The notes under the pieces: generated by a model
Database searches by the model: none
What the model was told of the DNA's origin: nothing
What the model saw: only the letters and a program-made list of their open reading frames with translations
Assembly: GCF_003254395.2 (NCBI RefSeq)
Contig: NC_037648.1
Coordinates: forward strand, 558,001-622,000
Origin: Apis mellifera
Lineage: Eukaryota; Arthropoda; Insecta; Hymenoptera; Apidae
Direction of reading: 5' to 3'
Length of the DNA: 64,000 nt
Translations under genes and position numbers: made by a program
Shown here: one piece after another, positions 12,744 through 24,832 of the stretch
Layout of the letters: the number at the start of each line of letters is the position of its first letter
How positions within the stretch are numbered: position 1 is the first letter of the stretch

Positions 12744-13850
12744 TTAATATAAAATAGTCTGATCTTTCTTAGAAATACTTTGATAACCATTTGCTGGCAT
12801 TGTTGGAATGTTATTTGAAATACCATTTGTATTTTGAATATATTTATATGTGTTTACAGCATTTGTGACGACTTCTATTTCTTGAAAATTCTGAAGTCTT
12901 TGAATATCTTCATCTTTTCTCAACCTAGTATTGGGCAGTTTTCTTAATTTTACAATTTGATTAGGTTCAATATTCAATTCTTGACAACATATACGAATTA
13001 ATGTTTGGTATGATAAATCATTTTGTGGTAATTCTATTTCTATGAAATCTGGATCAGGAGCATCAGCTATACGAATTTTTAATACCAATTCTAAAATAAA
13101 AAATGTAAATAATTATATATAATGTGTTATATTTTATTTATATATTTTTTATTTTATTGTTTTAACAATATTCATATATAAAGATCAAAATAATAAATAA
13201 TAAAATATAAATTTCTCACCATCTTGATATAAACCATTATTTCTTATTTTAGAAATTCCTGAATCTATAGTTCCATGTACATAATCATTTTTAATATATT
13301 TGGGTATCATGTTATGTACTGCTGGTTCACTTAAAACTCTTTGAGAATCAGTTGGCATATCTAAAAGCTGTAAAATTTGTGGATTGGTACATAAAAATGC
13401 TGGTGTTTCTCCAATTTCAGATCTTATATTCTTATCTGCACCATTTTTTAACAATAAAGCAGCTACATCTAAGTAGCCTTTTTTACATGCCCAATGTAAA
13501 GGAGTCCTTAAAGGAGAAATACTAATTATGTTATTGTTTTGAATAAAGACACATTATATGTTTTTACTATCATCATATATTTTATATATTAGCTATTTGA
13601 AAAACATATGTAAAAGCATATTTATGTTCAAAAATATATATAAAAATTTTATATAATAAATTATGAAAATAAAATACCATCCATTAACAGAGTGTCGTGT
13701 ATTAACATCAACACCTAAATTAAGTAATTCTTGAACAACATCAGTATCACCAACACAAGCTGCTTTTCTTAATCGTTCTTCCAATATTCTTTTATTTTCC
13801 ATATTATCATAACTCATAAATAAGTCTACAAGTTTCACATTTTTTTCCAT
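12744..13850 (-). CDS. ANKRD40: Ankyrin repeat domain-containing protein 40-like
   Basis: Small protein of unknown molecular role. Minus-strand exons: 13850-13678, 13506-13220 and 13090-12744, total 807 bases, 268 residues. Residues about 25-90 contain two ankyrin repeats. The second is recognisable as NGWTPLHWACKKGY across the exon 1/2 junction, followed by LDVAALLLKNGADKNIRSE. A linker follows, then a C-terminal domain beginning VLKIRIADAPDPDF, with LRKLPNTRLRKDEDIQRL, which is the ANKRD40 C-terminal region. An ATG at 13883 is also in frame and would add 11 residues. I prefer 13850 (MEKNVKLVDLF), but this is not decided. Confidence 0.85.
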
Positions 13851-14465
13851 TTCGAGTTTTTCTAGGACATTTTGAAAGTACAAAGAATAGCATTACTTGA
13901 ATGATGATAGGTGTTTGAGGGATTCAAACTTGATTCTATCTAAGCGCCGCGAGTGGTAACTTAGAAGAGTCTTGTAATAGATATACAATCAGATATATCT
14001 TTTTTAAATATTAAAAATTTTTCAGGATTAAAAAATTAAATATTGATTTAATTTTCAATTTTTTGCTAAATAGAATAATACAATAATGTTTATTATTATA
14101 AATAATTTAAATTTATTTCGACTAATTAAGAATATTTTTTAATTATGTTTTAATTATGTAATATTTGATATAATAAATTTATAACAATAATAACATTTAT
14201 AACAATAATAATAATTAAGATTTAATATAGTCAAATTAAAATATTTATTACAATAATGCACTATGGAAATTAATTCCAGTTGAACTTTACGCCACCTGGA
14301 AACAGATATTGTATCACAATAATTATCCACTAGCTAAATTTTACCTAGCCTATCGCCATTTTAGAATAAAAATTTGTTTTAAGAGCAATTGACATTTGTT
14401 AGCTTCGTTGTTATTTATATTATTAATTCTTCGATATAGTTGTATTTGAGATAATAAATTGAAAA
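13851..14465. promoter_or_regulatory. Divergent promoter region of ANKRD40-like and U2af50
   Basis: The two genes start head to head about 600 bases apart. GC rises near both ends (13890-13970 and 14280-14460), with AT-rich sequence in the middle. No specific box stands out. Confidence 0.5.
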
Positions 14466-14973
14466 ATGGGCGAAGATTATAATGGAGGTAAGTATTTTAA
14501 AGGTATTTTTAGAGATCTTTGTTAAATATACTGTGCTTTTTGCCACTGTTCCCGCGTTACAGCCAGGTAAATAAGTCGGGTGGATGATTGTAATGGCCGG
14601 AGAAACATTCACGAGAATAGTAAACATATCTTGAAGCGTGCTCTTTTAATAACTCTGAGAAAATCTTAAACCATCAAACATTTAATTAATTTTAACGAAT
14701 AAGATAACATTTGAATATTTTTTGCAAGATCTTGTGAATTTATCGATAACCTGAAAATAAGCATCTACGAAGATTATTCTTATGGGTACATTTTTCATTA
14801 TATTTATAGAAAATAATATATCACTTTAATAAGTTTGCACTATCTTATTAATTTATTTCTTTATACATTAGGAAAATGTTCATGATTTTTAAGATTGTAA
14901 TTTTGATTTTTTAGATTTAAGTAACAAATATATATAGCATATATATATATATATTATATTGTTACATTATTAT

Positions 14974-15019
<46 letters not shown>

Positions 15020-18000
15020 ATAAATTATATAGATAATAATTGGAAGTTATTTATGTATAAAATTATAAGATTTGATATTTAAGATTATATATATTAAGAT
15101 TAATTTTTTAAATAAAATAATTTTATTAAAAAATGTATTGCAAACTATTAAAAAATTTACAAATCATAAACTTTCATTATAAGTATAATTTTTTTATTTA
15201 TATTAAAAATATAATATAAATTTTTGCATTTTTTATGTATTTTTTATGTAATTTTTGTATGTTTCTATAGATCGAGACCGTCAAGATCGTGAAAAGGATA
15301 GAGATAGGGATAGAGATCGTGATAGAAGACACAGATCTCGTAGTAGAGATCGTAGAAAACGTTCTCGTTCGCGTTCTAAAGATCGAAGAGATAGAAAAAG
15401 AAGTAGTTCACCTAAAAAAAGTCGCAGTTCTAGAAGAAGAAAAGCATCTCTTTATTGGGATGTTCCACCACCTGGATTTGAACATATTACTCCTTTGCAG
15501 GTATAGTTGATATGTTAAACTTTATTGCAATTATAAATAAAAGAAATTTTATGGAAATTTCTATTTAATTTTAATTATAATTATAACAGTATAAAGCTAT
15601 GCAAGCTGCAGGACAAATACCTGCAAACATTGTGGCAGATACACCGCAAGCAGCTGTACCAGTTGTTGGCAGTACAATAACTCGTCAAGCAAGGAGACTT
15701 TATGTAGGAAACATTCCATTTGGTGTGACTGAAGAAGAAATGATGGAGTTTTTTAATCAACAAATGCATCTATCTGGTCTTGCTCAAGCTGCTGGAAATC
15801 CAGTATTAGCATGTCAGATCAATTTAGATAAAAACTTTGCTTTCTTAGAGGTATAACAAAATTTACTTGAGAATCAAATTTTGAAATTAATAATTTATAT
15901 AATTCCATAACGAAGTATTCATAAAAATCGTTTTAGTTCCGTTCAATAGATGAAACAACACAAGCTATGGCATTTGATAGTATCAACTTCAAAGGACAAA
16001 GTTTAAAAATAAGAAGACCACATGATTATCAGCCAATGCCAGGAATGACTGATAATCCAAGTATGAACGTGCCAGGTACGGTTCCCGGTATGTTATATAC
16101 ATACTTTTTATATTTTTATATAATTTTAAAATATTTAGTTTTTATGTTATGTAATGAATAATATATATTTTATTTTTATAGATTCACCTCACAAGATCTT
16201 CATTGGTGGTTTACCCAATTACTTGAATGAGGAACAGGTATGCAAACAAGTCTATAACACAGTTTCGTTAATTGCACACCTTTGGAAGCAGTTTTTATTC
16301 ACTGATGTCTATTATTTTTCATGAAAAATTGAATAAATATATTAAGTATACATACAAAGAACATCAGAGATTAAAACAACTGCATTGCTGTAATAACAAT
16401 GCTGTAGGATTACTTTGAACATATGCTAGTTCTCAGCATTGTGAGTTATACCAAAGGATTAAATTATTACATAGGTATTTAGCTATTTAGCGGAGATCAA
16501 ACTTTCGAAGATGGTATCATCTGCCCAAATGCCATAGAGGTATGTATGTGTATCCATTGGATTCCAGCGTTGATTAGGTTTTATTTAGCTAGGTGGCTCC
16601 AATTCCATTTGTTTCTTTGGTCAAGTTTAAGGTAGAATTTCGTCTCGTATTTCTTCTCAAAATACCATGATTAGATAGTGGTTAGGGAATTGGTTAGAGG
16701 CGTTGCAGCATTCAGATGGTATGCAGTCGCAGCAGTCGTATTTCTTTTACAATCTTTCTAGGAACATCGTGGACCCAGCCAAGGGAATACGAAATTTTTC
16801 AATAAGTGACTGAAAAAGGAAGGGATAGGAGGGGAGAAGAGGAGTAGTTACACTCAAAACAAACATGCAAAATTGTTAGGCAAAAATCGCTTTAAAAGTG
16901 AAAGTTCTTCATATTTTCACTCTTACAGAATGAGTTTGATTTTATCTAGTGGTATTATATACAAAAAGATTTTTTAAGACTATAACAGACGAATCAATCA
17001 ATTTTATCTAGCATATCAGTTTTTTTGTTTTTTGTCTTGATGGGATTACAGGGTCAACACATAATCTTATGTGCATCTGGTAACAGCTCCAAGTCTTTTG
17101 GCATCTATTCTTTTCAGGAGTATCTTTTCTCTTGCAGCTGTTTTCTTTACAGGCTTTTACAGGCTTTACAGCTCTTCGTCCTTGTGCCTTGTTACGTTTA
17201 CAGGTTACGCGAACGAACTTATGTGTTCGAGTATCAGTAATGTGCATTAATACAAAGACAAAGTGCAAAGAGAAAGTAAGAAAAATAAAAGTCGGTAAAT
17301 GTGAAAAAAAACGTCGGAAAAGTTAACAATGTGATATTAAAGTGATACATTGTTGGAATAATACAATCACAAAAAATATAACCATTTGGTTATTATATAG
17401 TAACTGTGGACTGATACCAGTGCCCTTTCTCCCCATTTCTTAGCTTAGGGTTGCGCCGATCAAAAGCATTTGCTTACCACTACCACTACTTCTACCACTA
17501 CTTCTACCACTACTACTACTACTGAACATGACAAAATACCACACTGCCTGGAGAGAGGCTAGCCCAGTCCCTCGAGGCAAGTACTTATATCATTTTCATG
17601 CCTTCGTATTGGGCTTATGCGATTTTTGCAGCCCCCTTTCTGAAGATCTTGGTTCTTCTAAGTAAATGGTGCGTTTTCTAATTGGATAGTTTTTTATTGA
17701 TAATAGCGTGTTGCTTACTCACAAGGATTAATAACATGATAGGGAATGTTGATTGATTTCTTGGAGATTTTTTAATAGGAATTAATCTTATTATTTCTGT
17801 AATTACTTAAAATAGTAATAATTAATCTTCTAAATATTATAGTGTATATATGTAGTATATGTATATCCAAATATATATATGATGGTTTTCTAATGGGTTC
17901 TTCATTGGAATGCCTTGATAGTATATAATTTCTTAGATATTTTAAGATATGTTAGGTTTTCAAGACATTTTTTGTCTTGAAAAAATTGAATTGATTATGA

Positions 18001-20030
18001 AAACTTGTGATAAAATTACATAGATTATATTTATTTGAAAGTTTTGATTTCCAAATATGAGGATGAATAAGTTTTTATGAATGCAACATGCTGTTATCTC
18101 TGCTTCAGAGTTTTCAGTACTTCTTGGAAATGGAAAGACGTAAGTAATCTTAAGGTACATGTTTTTTGAAGAGAAAATTAATATAAATATAAGGAAAATC
18201 TACATTTGAAGAGCAAGAATATTCAAAACATTGAGATCTGTTCCAGACTGGAGTAAAACTTTTGTATGTAAGAAAGACATTAAATGAAAATGATAAATGA
18301 AATTCTCGAGATATAATTTATGCATTTTTATAAAAAATTTATTATTCTTGGATTATGCAACTTTCATATAATTTAATTTCTTAAAAATTATTAAATTTCA
18401 AATTAAATTTAATCTTAATAATTTAGTAATTTGAATATAAATTAACTTTATATTTTAATTTTAACAAATAAAATAAAATATATAGTTATATTTAACATGA
18501 TTATCTGTATATCATATGTTTAATTCAAAACATTCTTTTGTTAATCACATTTAAAATTTTATATATATGTGTAAGTTACACATATGTTAAGTAAATAGTT
18601 GTCAAATGTATTGTATATAATTTGTATAAAGTATAAACAAGTTTTGCTTCATATGAAATCTTATAATATTATGAAATTTTGATTATATTATATAATATAT
18701 AATGTGTATATTTATATTCTTTATATATTTGTATATATATTCGTATTTAAATCATATAATTTTATTTTTTCTTACATTATTTACAATATATATTATATTA
18801 TATTATTTACAATTATATTATATTATACTATTTATATACATTATATTTTTATGAATATTAAAATTTATATATAAAATTTTTCATTTTTTTAAATTTTGGA
18901 GTATTATAAAAATGAAATTATATTTACATTTATATTTAGATGCTCTCATAAAAATTAATTTATTATAATGTTTAATTAATTTAAATCAGTAGATTTTTAA
19001 TAATATTTAAAATTACTTAAAATAATATATAGTTAAATCTCATATTTTTAATATACAGTAAACATGTTAAATTATTAATTATTACATTTTAATAGTAAAA
19101 AATATCTATATTAATATTATATATTAATTATATTGAAAAATATAAAATTTATAATAAATATAAATTATAAATTAGATTTAAAAGTTGCATAGTTTATCAT
19201 GAATTTATATTAATATTATATGATTAAATAAGTAATGTAATTTCTACAATACAGGTGAAGGAGTTACTGATGAGTTTTGGACAACTAAGAGCATTCAATC
19301 TAGTAAAGGATTCAGCTACAGGTCTATCCAAGGGTTATGCATTCTGCGAATACGTTGATGTATCAATGACTGATCAAGCAATTGCTGGATTAAATGGAAT
19401 GCAGTTAGGAGACAAGAAACTGATTGTTCAACGAGCTAGTGTTGGTGCCAAGAATCCTATGATTGGTGCACAAGCTCCAGTCCAAATTCAGGTGCCTGGA
19501 CTATCAATGGTGGGCACAAGTGGACCTGCTACTGAGGTAATAATTTGAATTATAATTTATTACATTTACGTATTATATTTATCTATTTTTGTATTAAATT
19601 ATAATTTTTGAATTATATTATAAAAAATTGGATTAAAAAAAATATTTTATTATATATAGGTTCTTTGTTTGCTAAATATGGTAACACCAGAAGAATTAAT
19701 GGAAGAAGAAGAATATGAAGATATTTTAGAAGACATCAAAGAAGAATGTAATAAATATGGCGTGGTTCGATCTGTGGAAATACCCAGACCTATAGAAGGA
19801 GTTGATGTACCTGGATGTGGGAAAGTATGTTATTCAATATAAATGTTTTAATTTATTTTAATTTTAAGTAATGTATTAACAAAATTTTTATGTTATAGGT
19901 ATTTGTCGAATTTAATAGCGTGATTGATTGTCAGAAAGCACAGCAGACTCTAACAGGACGAAAATTCAATAATCGCGTTGTTGTAACATCGTATTTTGAT
20001 CCTGACAAATATCATCGCAGAGAATTTTAA
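14466..20030 (+). CDS. U2af50: Splicing factor U2AF large subunit
   Basis: Nuclear RNA-binding protein that recognises the polypyrimidine tract at 3' splice sites and recruits U2 snRNP. Exons: 14466-14487, 15271-15500, 15590-15850, 15937-16087, 16182-16237, 19255-19536, 19660-19824 and 19899-20030. They total 1299 bases, 432 residues, all phases consistent. Residues 9-70 are an Arg/Ser-Arg/Asp-rich RS domain. ASLYWDVPPPGFEHITP is the ligand motif for the small subunit. RRM1 starts at RRLYVGNIPFG (about 119-200). RRM2 starts at KIFIGGLPNYL and is split by a 3 kb intron. The C-terminal UHM is about 335-430, with acidic MEEEEYEDILEDI and the RXF-type GRKF. Exon 1 encodes only MGEDYNG. Exon 4 has two donors in the same phase, 12 bases apart (after 16075 and after 16087); the longer form fits vertebrate proteins better. 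Confidence 0.96.
14978..15013. repeat. (AT)n microsatellite in U2af50 intron 1
   Basis: About 36 bases of AT dinucleotide, seen directly, with a shorter copy at 14937-14953. Confidence 0.9.
17111..17203 (+). promoter_or_regulatory. Clustered 3' splice-site-like motifs inside U2af50 intron
   Basis: Six pyrimidine-rich AG motifs occur in 93 bases: TTTTCAG ending 17117, CTCTTGCAG ending 17137, TTTCTTTACAG ending 17152, CTTTTACAG ending 17162, CTTTACAG ending 17171 and GTTTACAG ending 17203. Others lie nearby (CTCTTACAG ending 16928, GATTACAG ending 17051, TTTCTTAG ending 17443, TTTTTGCAG ending 17631). Each looks like a U2AF binding site. A role as decoy or self-regulatory element is inferred. 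Confidence 0.55.
17449..17576 (+). other. Candidate cryptic (poison) exon in U2af50 intron 5
   Basis: A strong polypyrimidine tract (CCCTTTCTCCCCATTTCTTAG, then CTTAG) ends at 17448. The segment that follows holds an ACT/ACC-rich trinucleotide stretch (about 17478-17523) and ends at CTCGAG before GCAAGT, the typical form of a GC-AG donor; a GT donor lies four bases further on. Read in the phase set by exon 5 (phase 0), the segment reaches TAG at GAGAGAGGC-TAG. Its 128-base length would also shift the frame. No transcript evidence is available. Confidence 0.35.
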
Positions 20031-20571
20031 AAAATAGGTTTTCTTTCTTTCATACTAATTACTAATTGACTCCAGTGTATAATATATATATTAAACGAAT
20101 AATATATCTAATGAGTCCAAAAATTAATAATTCTCTTTTATCAAAATGTACAAAATGAAATGTAATTGATTTTCAATCATACATGCATTAAATGGTAATT
20201 GTAATTGTTGTAATTTACGTATCTTTCGATGATATAACCGTATAAGTAATTCATAATTTATAAAATTGCTAATAAAGAAAGAAAAAAAAAATAATATAAA
20301 GGATACCATTGTATAAATAGAGGTATCACTTTTTTTTCAATCAAATAATAAAAATAGTAGTAACAAAAATAAACTAATCATATATAATAATTAAAAAAAA
20401 ATAAACTATTGTTAAAACAGAATTACATAAAAATAAATAATGAATTATCCATATGTTTATATAAAATTTTTTCTGTAAAAATATTTTAATATTTTAATAT
20501 TTGATCTATGTTGAAGTATAAGAATGATACAATAAGTATTAATAATTAATATTGTGTGTATTTAATATAAA
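20031..20571. other. Convergent 3' regions of U2af50 and the small membrane protein gene
   Basis: AT-rich 540 bases with the two 3' UTRs. I see no coding segment. Confidence 0.5.
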
Positions 20572-20881
20572 TCAAGCTTCATTTTGTAATGCAGGTTGAT
20601 ATGAATGTCTTTCTTCAACCTCAGCATTATCAACTACAAATTTTTGTAATAACACATAAAGTCCACCACCACCAACTAATATACTGATTCCTATCAAAAG
20701 TACTATGGACCACGCTGGTATTACGGTTCCCCCTAAAAAATTTGATTTTATTATTAATATATATTATTTTTTCTATACTCTTTTATTATCATTTTTACTT
20801 ACAATAATAACGTCTCGTAATTGTTTTTCGACCTTTCAAAATTTTACGTCTCGCTTCGACACCATCCATAAAGATTCCCAT
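20572..20881 (-). CDS. Small one-pass membrane protein, 79 residues, unrecognised
   Basis: I do not recognise the family. Minus-strand exons: 20881-20803 and 20732-20572, total 240 bases, 79 residues, with a good GTAAGT donor and a TTTTTTTAG acceptor in matching phase. The N-terminus is basic (EARRKILKGRKTITRRYY). Then comes a single hydrophobic helix at about residues 31-56 (VIPAWSIVLLIGISILVGGG, then GLYVLL), followed by an acidic tail (VVDNAEVEERHSYQ). The charge pattern suggests the N-terminus stays in the cytosol. It could be an ER, mitochondrial or plasma-membrane microprotein. A possible acceptor (TTTTGAATAG) five bases before the ATG suggests an upstream non-coding exon. A second in-frame ATG lies at codon 5. 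Confidence 0.7.
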
Positions 20882-23511
20882 AATTACTATTCAAAATGAA
20901 TAATTTATAGGATACATTATTTTTTAATACATACATTTTTTTTATAAAATTATGAAATTATTTATATATAAATAATAAATTATATACTAGTTTTATTAAT
21001 ATACAATTGTAAAAATTATACATTCGATAATAATTGGATATTTATTCAATATAAGGAACAAAATATGAATGACTTTATAAAAATTTGGAAAAAATAAAAA
21101 TATCTCGTTGCTAAGATGATATGAGACGAATATTTTATTTTTTCCTGCAAGTTTTTTATAGTTAATTGGAACTATCTTTTAAATGCATATATTTTGTAAA
21201 ATATAGATAAAAGAACAAATAATGGAAGAAAGTCAAAGAAATAAAAAAGATAGAATATCGAAATCAATATGCATCTTTAGAATATCGTAAATAAAATACA
21301 TAAAAAAAGGGAAAAGAAATAGTAGAAGAAGAATAAAAATAGTATAGGAATATCGGTACTATCTCATGTTTGGACAAGCTTCTTGGATAATTGAAGCTTC
21401 GATTTATTTGCATAATAGAATATGCAAGATTTTGAATTCGTGTGATGCTATAAGGAACATAATATTATGCGAGAAGGATAAAAAATATTTCCAATTAATT
21501 TGAGAATGCCATATGGAAAATTCATTAAGTATTTTACTCAAAATTTTTGTATTTTAAAATTCGCATTTTAAGGTTACAAGTTCAAACAAGTTTCTTATAT
21601 TAATTTTTTTGTGAAATTCTTTTTCGTTCATTATTTATTAATGATTATTGATGATTTATAGTGATTAATTTATTATAAATTTATTAATCATTAATATAAT
21701 AAATAATTAACGGAAAAGAATTTTATGTTATAAAAAAAACAAATAATTAATGAATTTTCTGTGTCATCTTCAAATTGGGAATGAAATATTTTTTGTCTTT
21801 CTCACATAATATTATTTTTCTTGATGTGACGTCATACGATTTCGAATACCTCTTTACATATTCTGTTATACTAATAACAAGTCAAAGCTTCAATGATCTA
21901 AACATGAGATGGCGCTAATATGCAATTCTTACTTTTTTAAATATAAAAAATGCATTATTTAAAAATTGGTCTTTAATACTGAGGATCAATTCTTATCCTA
22001 TTTTCATTCTTTCTCTATTATTTGTTACCTTTTCTTTTATTTATATTCTGGAGATTTTTGGAGACGCTAATTAATTTCAATATTTTTATCCTATTTCTGC
22101 CTTTCTAAAGTTATTTGCTTTTTTTGTTTACATTACTTCTGATATGTGATATGGATCACAGAAGAAATAAATGTGGAATATTTAAACACACTTGTATCGA
22201 TTCTTTTTCAAAATTACAATGGATGTTAATTTTTAATATTATTATAATTTAATATTAATATAAAAAAATATATATATTATATTCTCAATTTTAAAATGTA
22301 TACAATTGTTTATTCACTCATAATTATAATTTAAACTATAATATTTCTTTTATTTTTTATTTATAATTTTAATTTTCATTATTAATAAAATTGTAATTTC
22401 ATTGTGAATCAAATTTTAAAAACCTGAAGCATGGACAAAAAATGTATTTCATATTTATATTTTTGATCTATTTTATATTTTTGTATCAGTATTTTCTTTA
22501 CTTATCTAATAATACTATCTCTTTAAAAAATGCTCAAATTTGTCATTTAATTTGTCATAAAACTTGTCATCCAGTTAATTAATTAAAAATCACAAAATGA
22601 TTCATTTGCTTGTTTGCATAATAATGTAAAATAAGTTTGAACTTTTTAAAAGGATGATACTATTAAAAAAATAAATAAAAATAAAAATTGTTATTATAAA
22701 TTTAGTAAAATATAATTTAAGATATAATATACACAGAAATATAATAATATATTGATATAAATATAATTATTATTTATAAATAATATATAATTTTAATTTT
22801 AAGGATATTTGAAATATAATATAATTTATATAATAAATATATATACTTACGTAGACCAATAGTAAGATAACATAATAACTTTTTGGAACACATTTTTTTT
22901 AATTTAAAATATACACGTTAAAAAAACGAATACGATTAAAAATACTTAAAAAGACAGGTAAAGTATCTAGATGAGTAATCACGTTCGAATCATATATAGG
23001 ATAAAATAAAGATATGGATTCATAAACGTATGAATCAACGCAATGATAAGAAATATTGATAACAAGTAGAAATCTTATCTTTTTTCACAACACTGATAAA
23101 AGAAATTTTTTATACGAACACTTATTGTATAGTTTTAAACATAACTTTATTAATTAAAAATTTCAATTTATTAATTATTTGCAAACAAATATTATAAATT
23201 GTTGAATAATTATATTTTTGTATAAGTAAATATTTAATTATATCATCTTTATTACAGATTTTATTTTAATTCTTCTATAAACGAAGATAAAAAATAATAA
23301 AAAAATAAAAAATAAAAAATTAAATTATAAATAATTATTTAAATAAATATGAAAAGAAAACAAAAAGTTTAGTTAAAATAAATTTATACACGCATAATAT
23401 AATGTATGTACATAGTTTATATAAAATACTTAATCCGACATTGTACACTATTGATTTAAGACTATTTAAAATATTAACAATTAAACTTTCTGCTCGATAT
23501 TGAATAATAGT
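20882..23511. other. Gene-poor region upstream of the small membrane protein gene
   Basis: About 2.6 kb of AT-rich DNA with no supported coding segment. Bases 21100-21950 are less AT-rich and include a perfect TGACGTCA palindrome (21827-21834) and AGATGGCGC (21907-21915), a CTCF-like core. These could belong to the promoter of the minus-strand gene at 20572-20881. Confidence 0.45.
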
Positions 23512-24307
23512 CTAAAAGAAATGTGGAAATCCAGAATATTTTTGGAATTTGACGGTTCGGATATAAAGCAGATTATCGGGAGCAGGTCGAAGATTCAGGT
23601 GAGTATGGGTAGGATCTATTAAACAGAAAAAATTTATAGTCAGTTAATATTTTTTTTTTTAATTGCATACTGATATTTTATTAAATAGAAATCAAGGAAA
23701 CTGAGTTACAAGTTATTAACTCATTACAAGATCGTTGTAATATTAGATTAGCCGATACCAACGTGAAAAAAATCTTCAATTAAATGTGAAATGAAAGAAC
23801 TATCCTTTCCCTAATAATAATGTATGAAATAAAATGACATAAAATTGGATATAATGTCAAATAACAAATATTACATAATTAAAAGTGAACATCTCAGTGA
23901 TATTTGATGTAATTGTTTATTTTAATCCTTTGAAATATTTATTTTAAATATGATAAAATTTAATTAAATTTTATCTTTAATAGTATTTTATAAATTAAAT
24001 TTATAAAATAAGCGAGCGGTAGTAATATATCTTTATAGAAGCGTTTCAAAGGATCATGATATCGAAACAGCATTTAAAATGTTGGTATCGACGTATTTTA
24101 TATGCTGACTCGAATAATTAAATATATTGCATTTGTTTTTTTTTTTTTCTTTTTTTTTTTTATATAATATTAAAGTAATTTACGGCGAAAATAAAGCTCT
24201 ATGCAACTTACGAATATAATTACCATCAAAATGTAAATTGAAATAGCTGGCACATATACAAGGCTTTCCAAAAACATCACGTTTCACAATAACAAGCTCC
24301 TCTCTGC
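23512..24307 (-). CDS. Candidate two-exon gene fragment, unrecognised
   Basis: A tentative model. Minus-strand segment 24307-24212 is open, reads REELVIVKRDVFGKPCICAS then YFNLHFDGNYI, and ends at a GTAAGT donor. Segment 23615-23512 follows a good acceptor (TTTTTTCTGTTTAATAG), joins in the right phase, reads through NLRPAPDNLLYIRTVKF and KYSGFPHFF, and ends at TAG. Matching phase and good splice signals favour a real 3' end of a gene, but each open stretch is only about 33 codons, no start or upstream exon was found, and no family is recognised. The opposite strand carries a perfect CAG/GTGAGT donor at 23598/23599, so this could instead be a plus-strand transcript. Confidence 0.3.
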
Positions 24308-24785
24308 CTTAAAACGGCAATACTCGCATCGTCTCTCTCCTTCCAGTTCTTTTCTTCATCTAGTTTAGCTATCATATTACTTTTAATACATTCTCTCTCC
24401 CATTTTTTAATTTTCTAGAAAGTGTAGTTTCCCTGGTATCATTGTGATCATTTTTCCTCTCATATTTTTTTTAATGTGTATTCAGCACCATATAATTTCA
24501 AGAAAACCTTCGCGTAAAGTATACGTTTTCTTTTTTTTTTTTATTTTCTCGTCTCTGTACCCGTCTCGAGTGCACCCTGTTGGCGCAATTCCAAAGTCGC
24601 CGCACTTTAAGGCAATTGCTTGACGACACTGCAATATGGTCGAAGAATATCAAATCTGCTGATTTATTGCAGAAAAGATACACTTCGACATGTACAGTAC
24701 TATGTGATCGCATATTCTTCATTAACACGCAAATTCCGTGCGTTATTAATATATTTCACAAATATTTCACGAAAAAATAAATCGT

Positions 24786-24787
<2 letters not shown>

Positions 24788-24826
<39 letters not shown>

Positions 24827-24832
24827 CGTATA
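24788..24832. repeat. (AT)n microsatellite
   Basis: About 44 bases of AT dinucleotide, seen directly. Confidence 0.9.

Larger units (their letters stand above)
16238..19254 (+). other. Large intron 5 of U2af50, with a GC-richer left half
   Basis: This 3,017-base intron interrupts RRM2; the other introns of the gene are about 75-780 bases. The first 1.4 kb (to about 17660) is much less AT-rich than the rest and contains many C/T-rich tracts ending in AG. The second half is ordinary AT-rich filler. Short open frames on both strands at 17008-17326 have no recognisable product. Confidence 0.7.

Noticed and set aside
17008..17326. Open frames on both strands in the U2af50 intron
   Set aside because: No recognisable product and no usable splice context. 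They probably reflect the lower AT content and the repeated TTTACAG tract, which is described separately.
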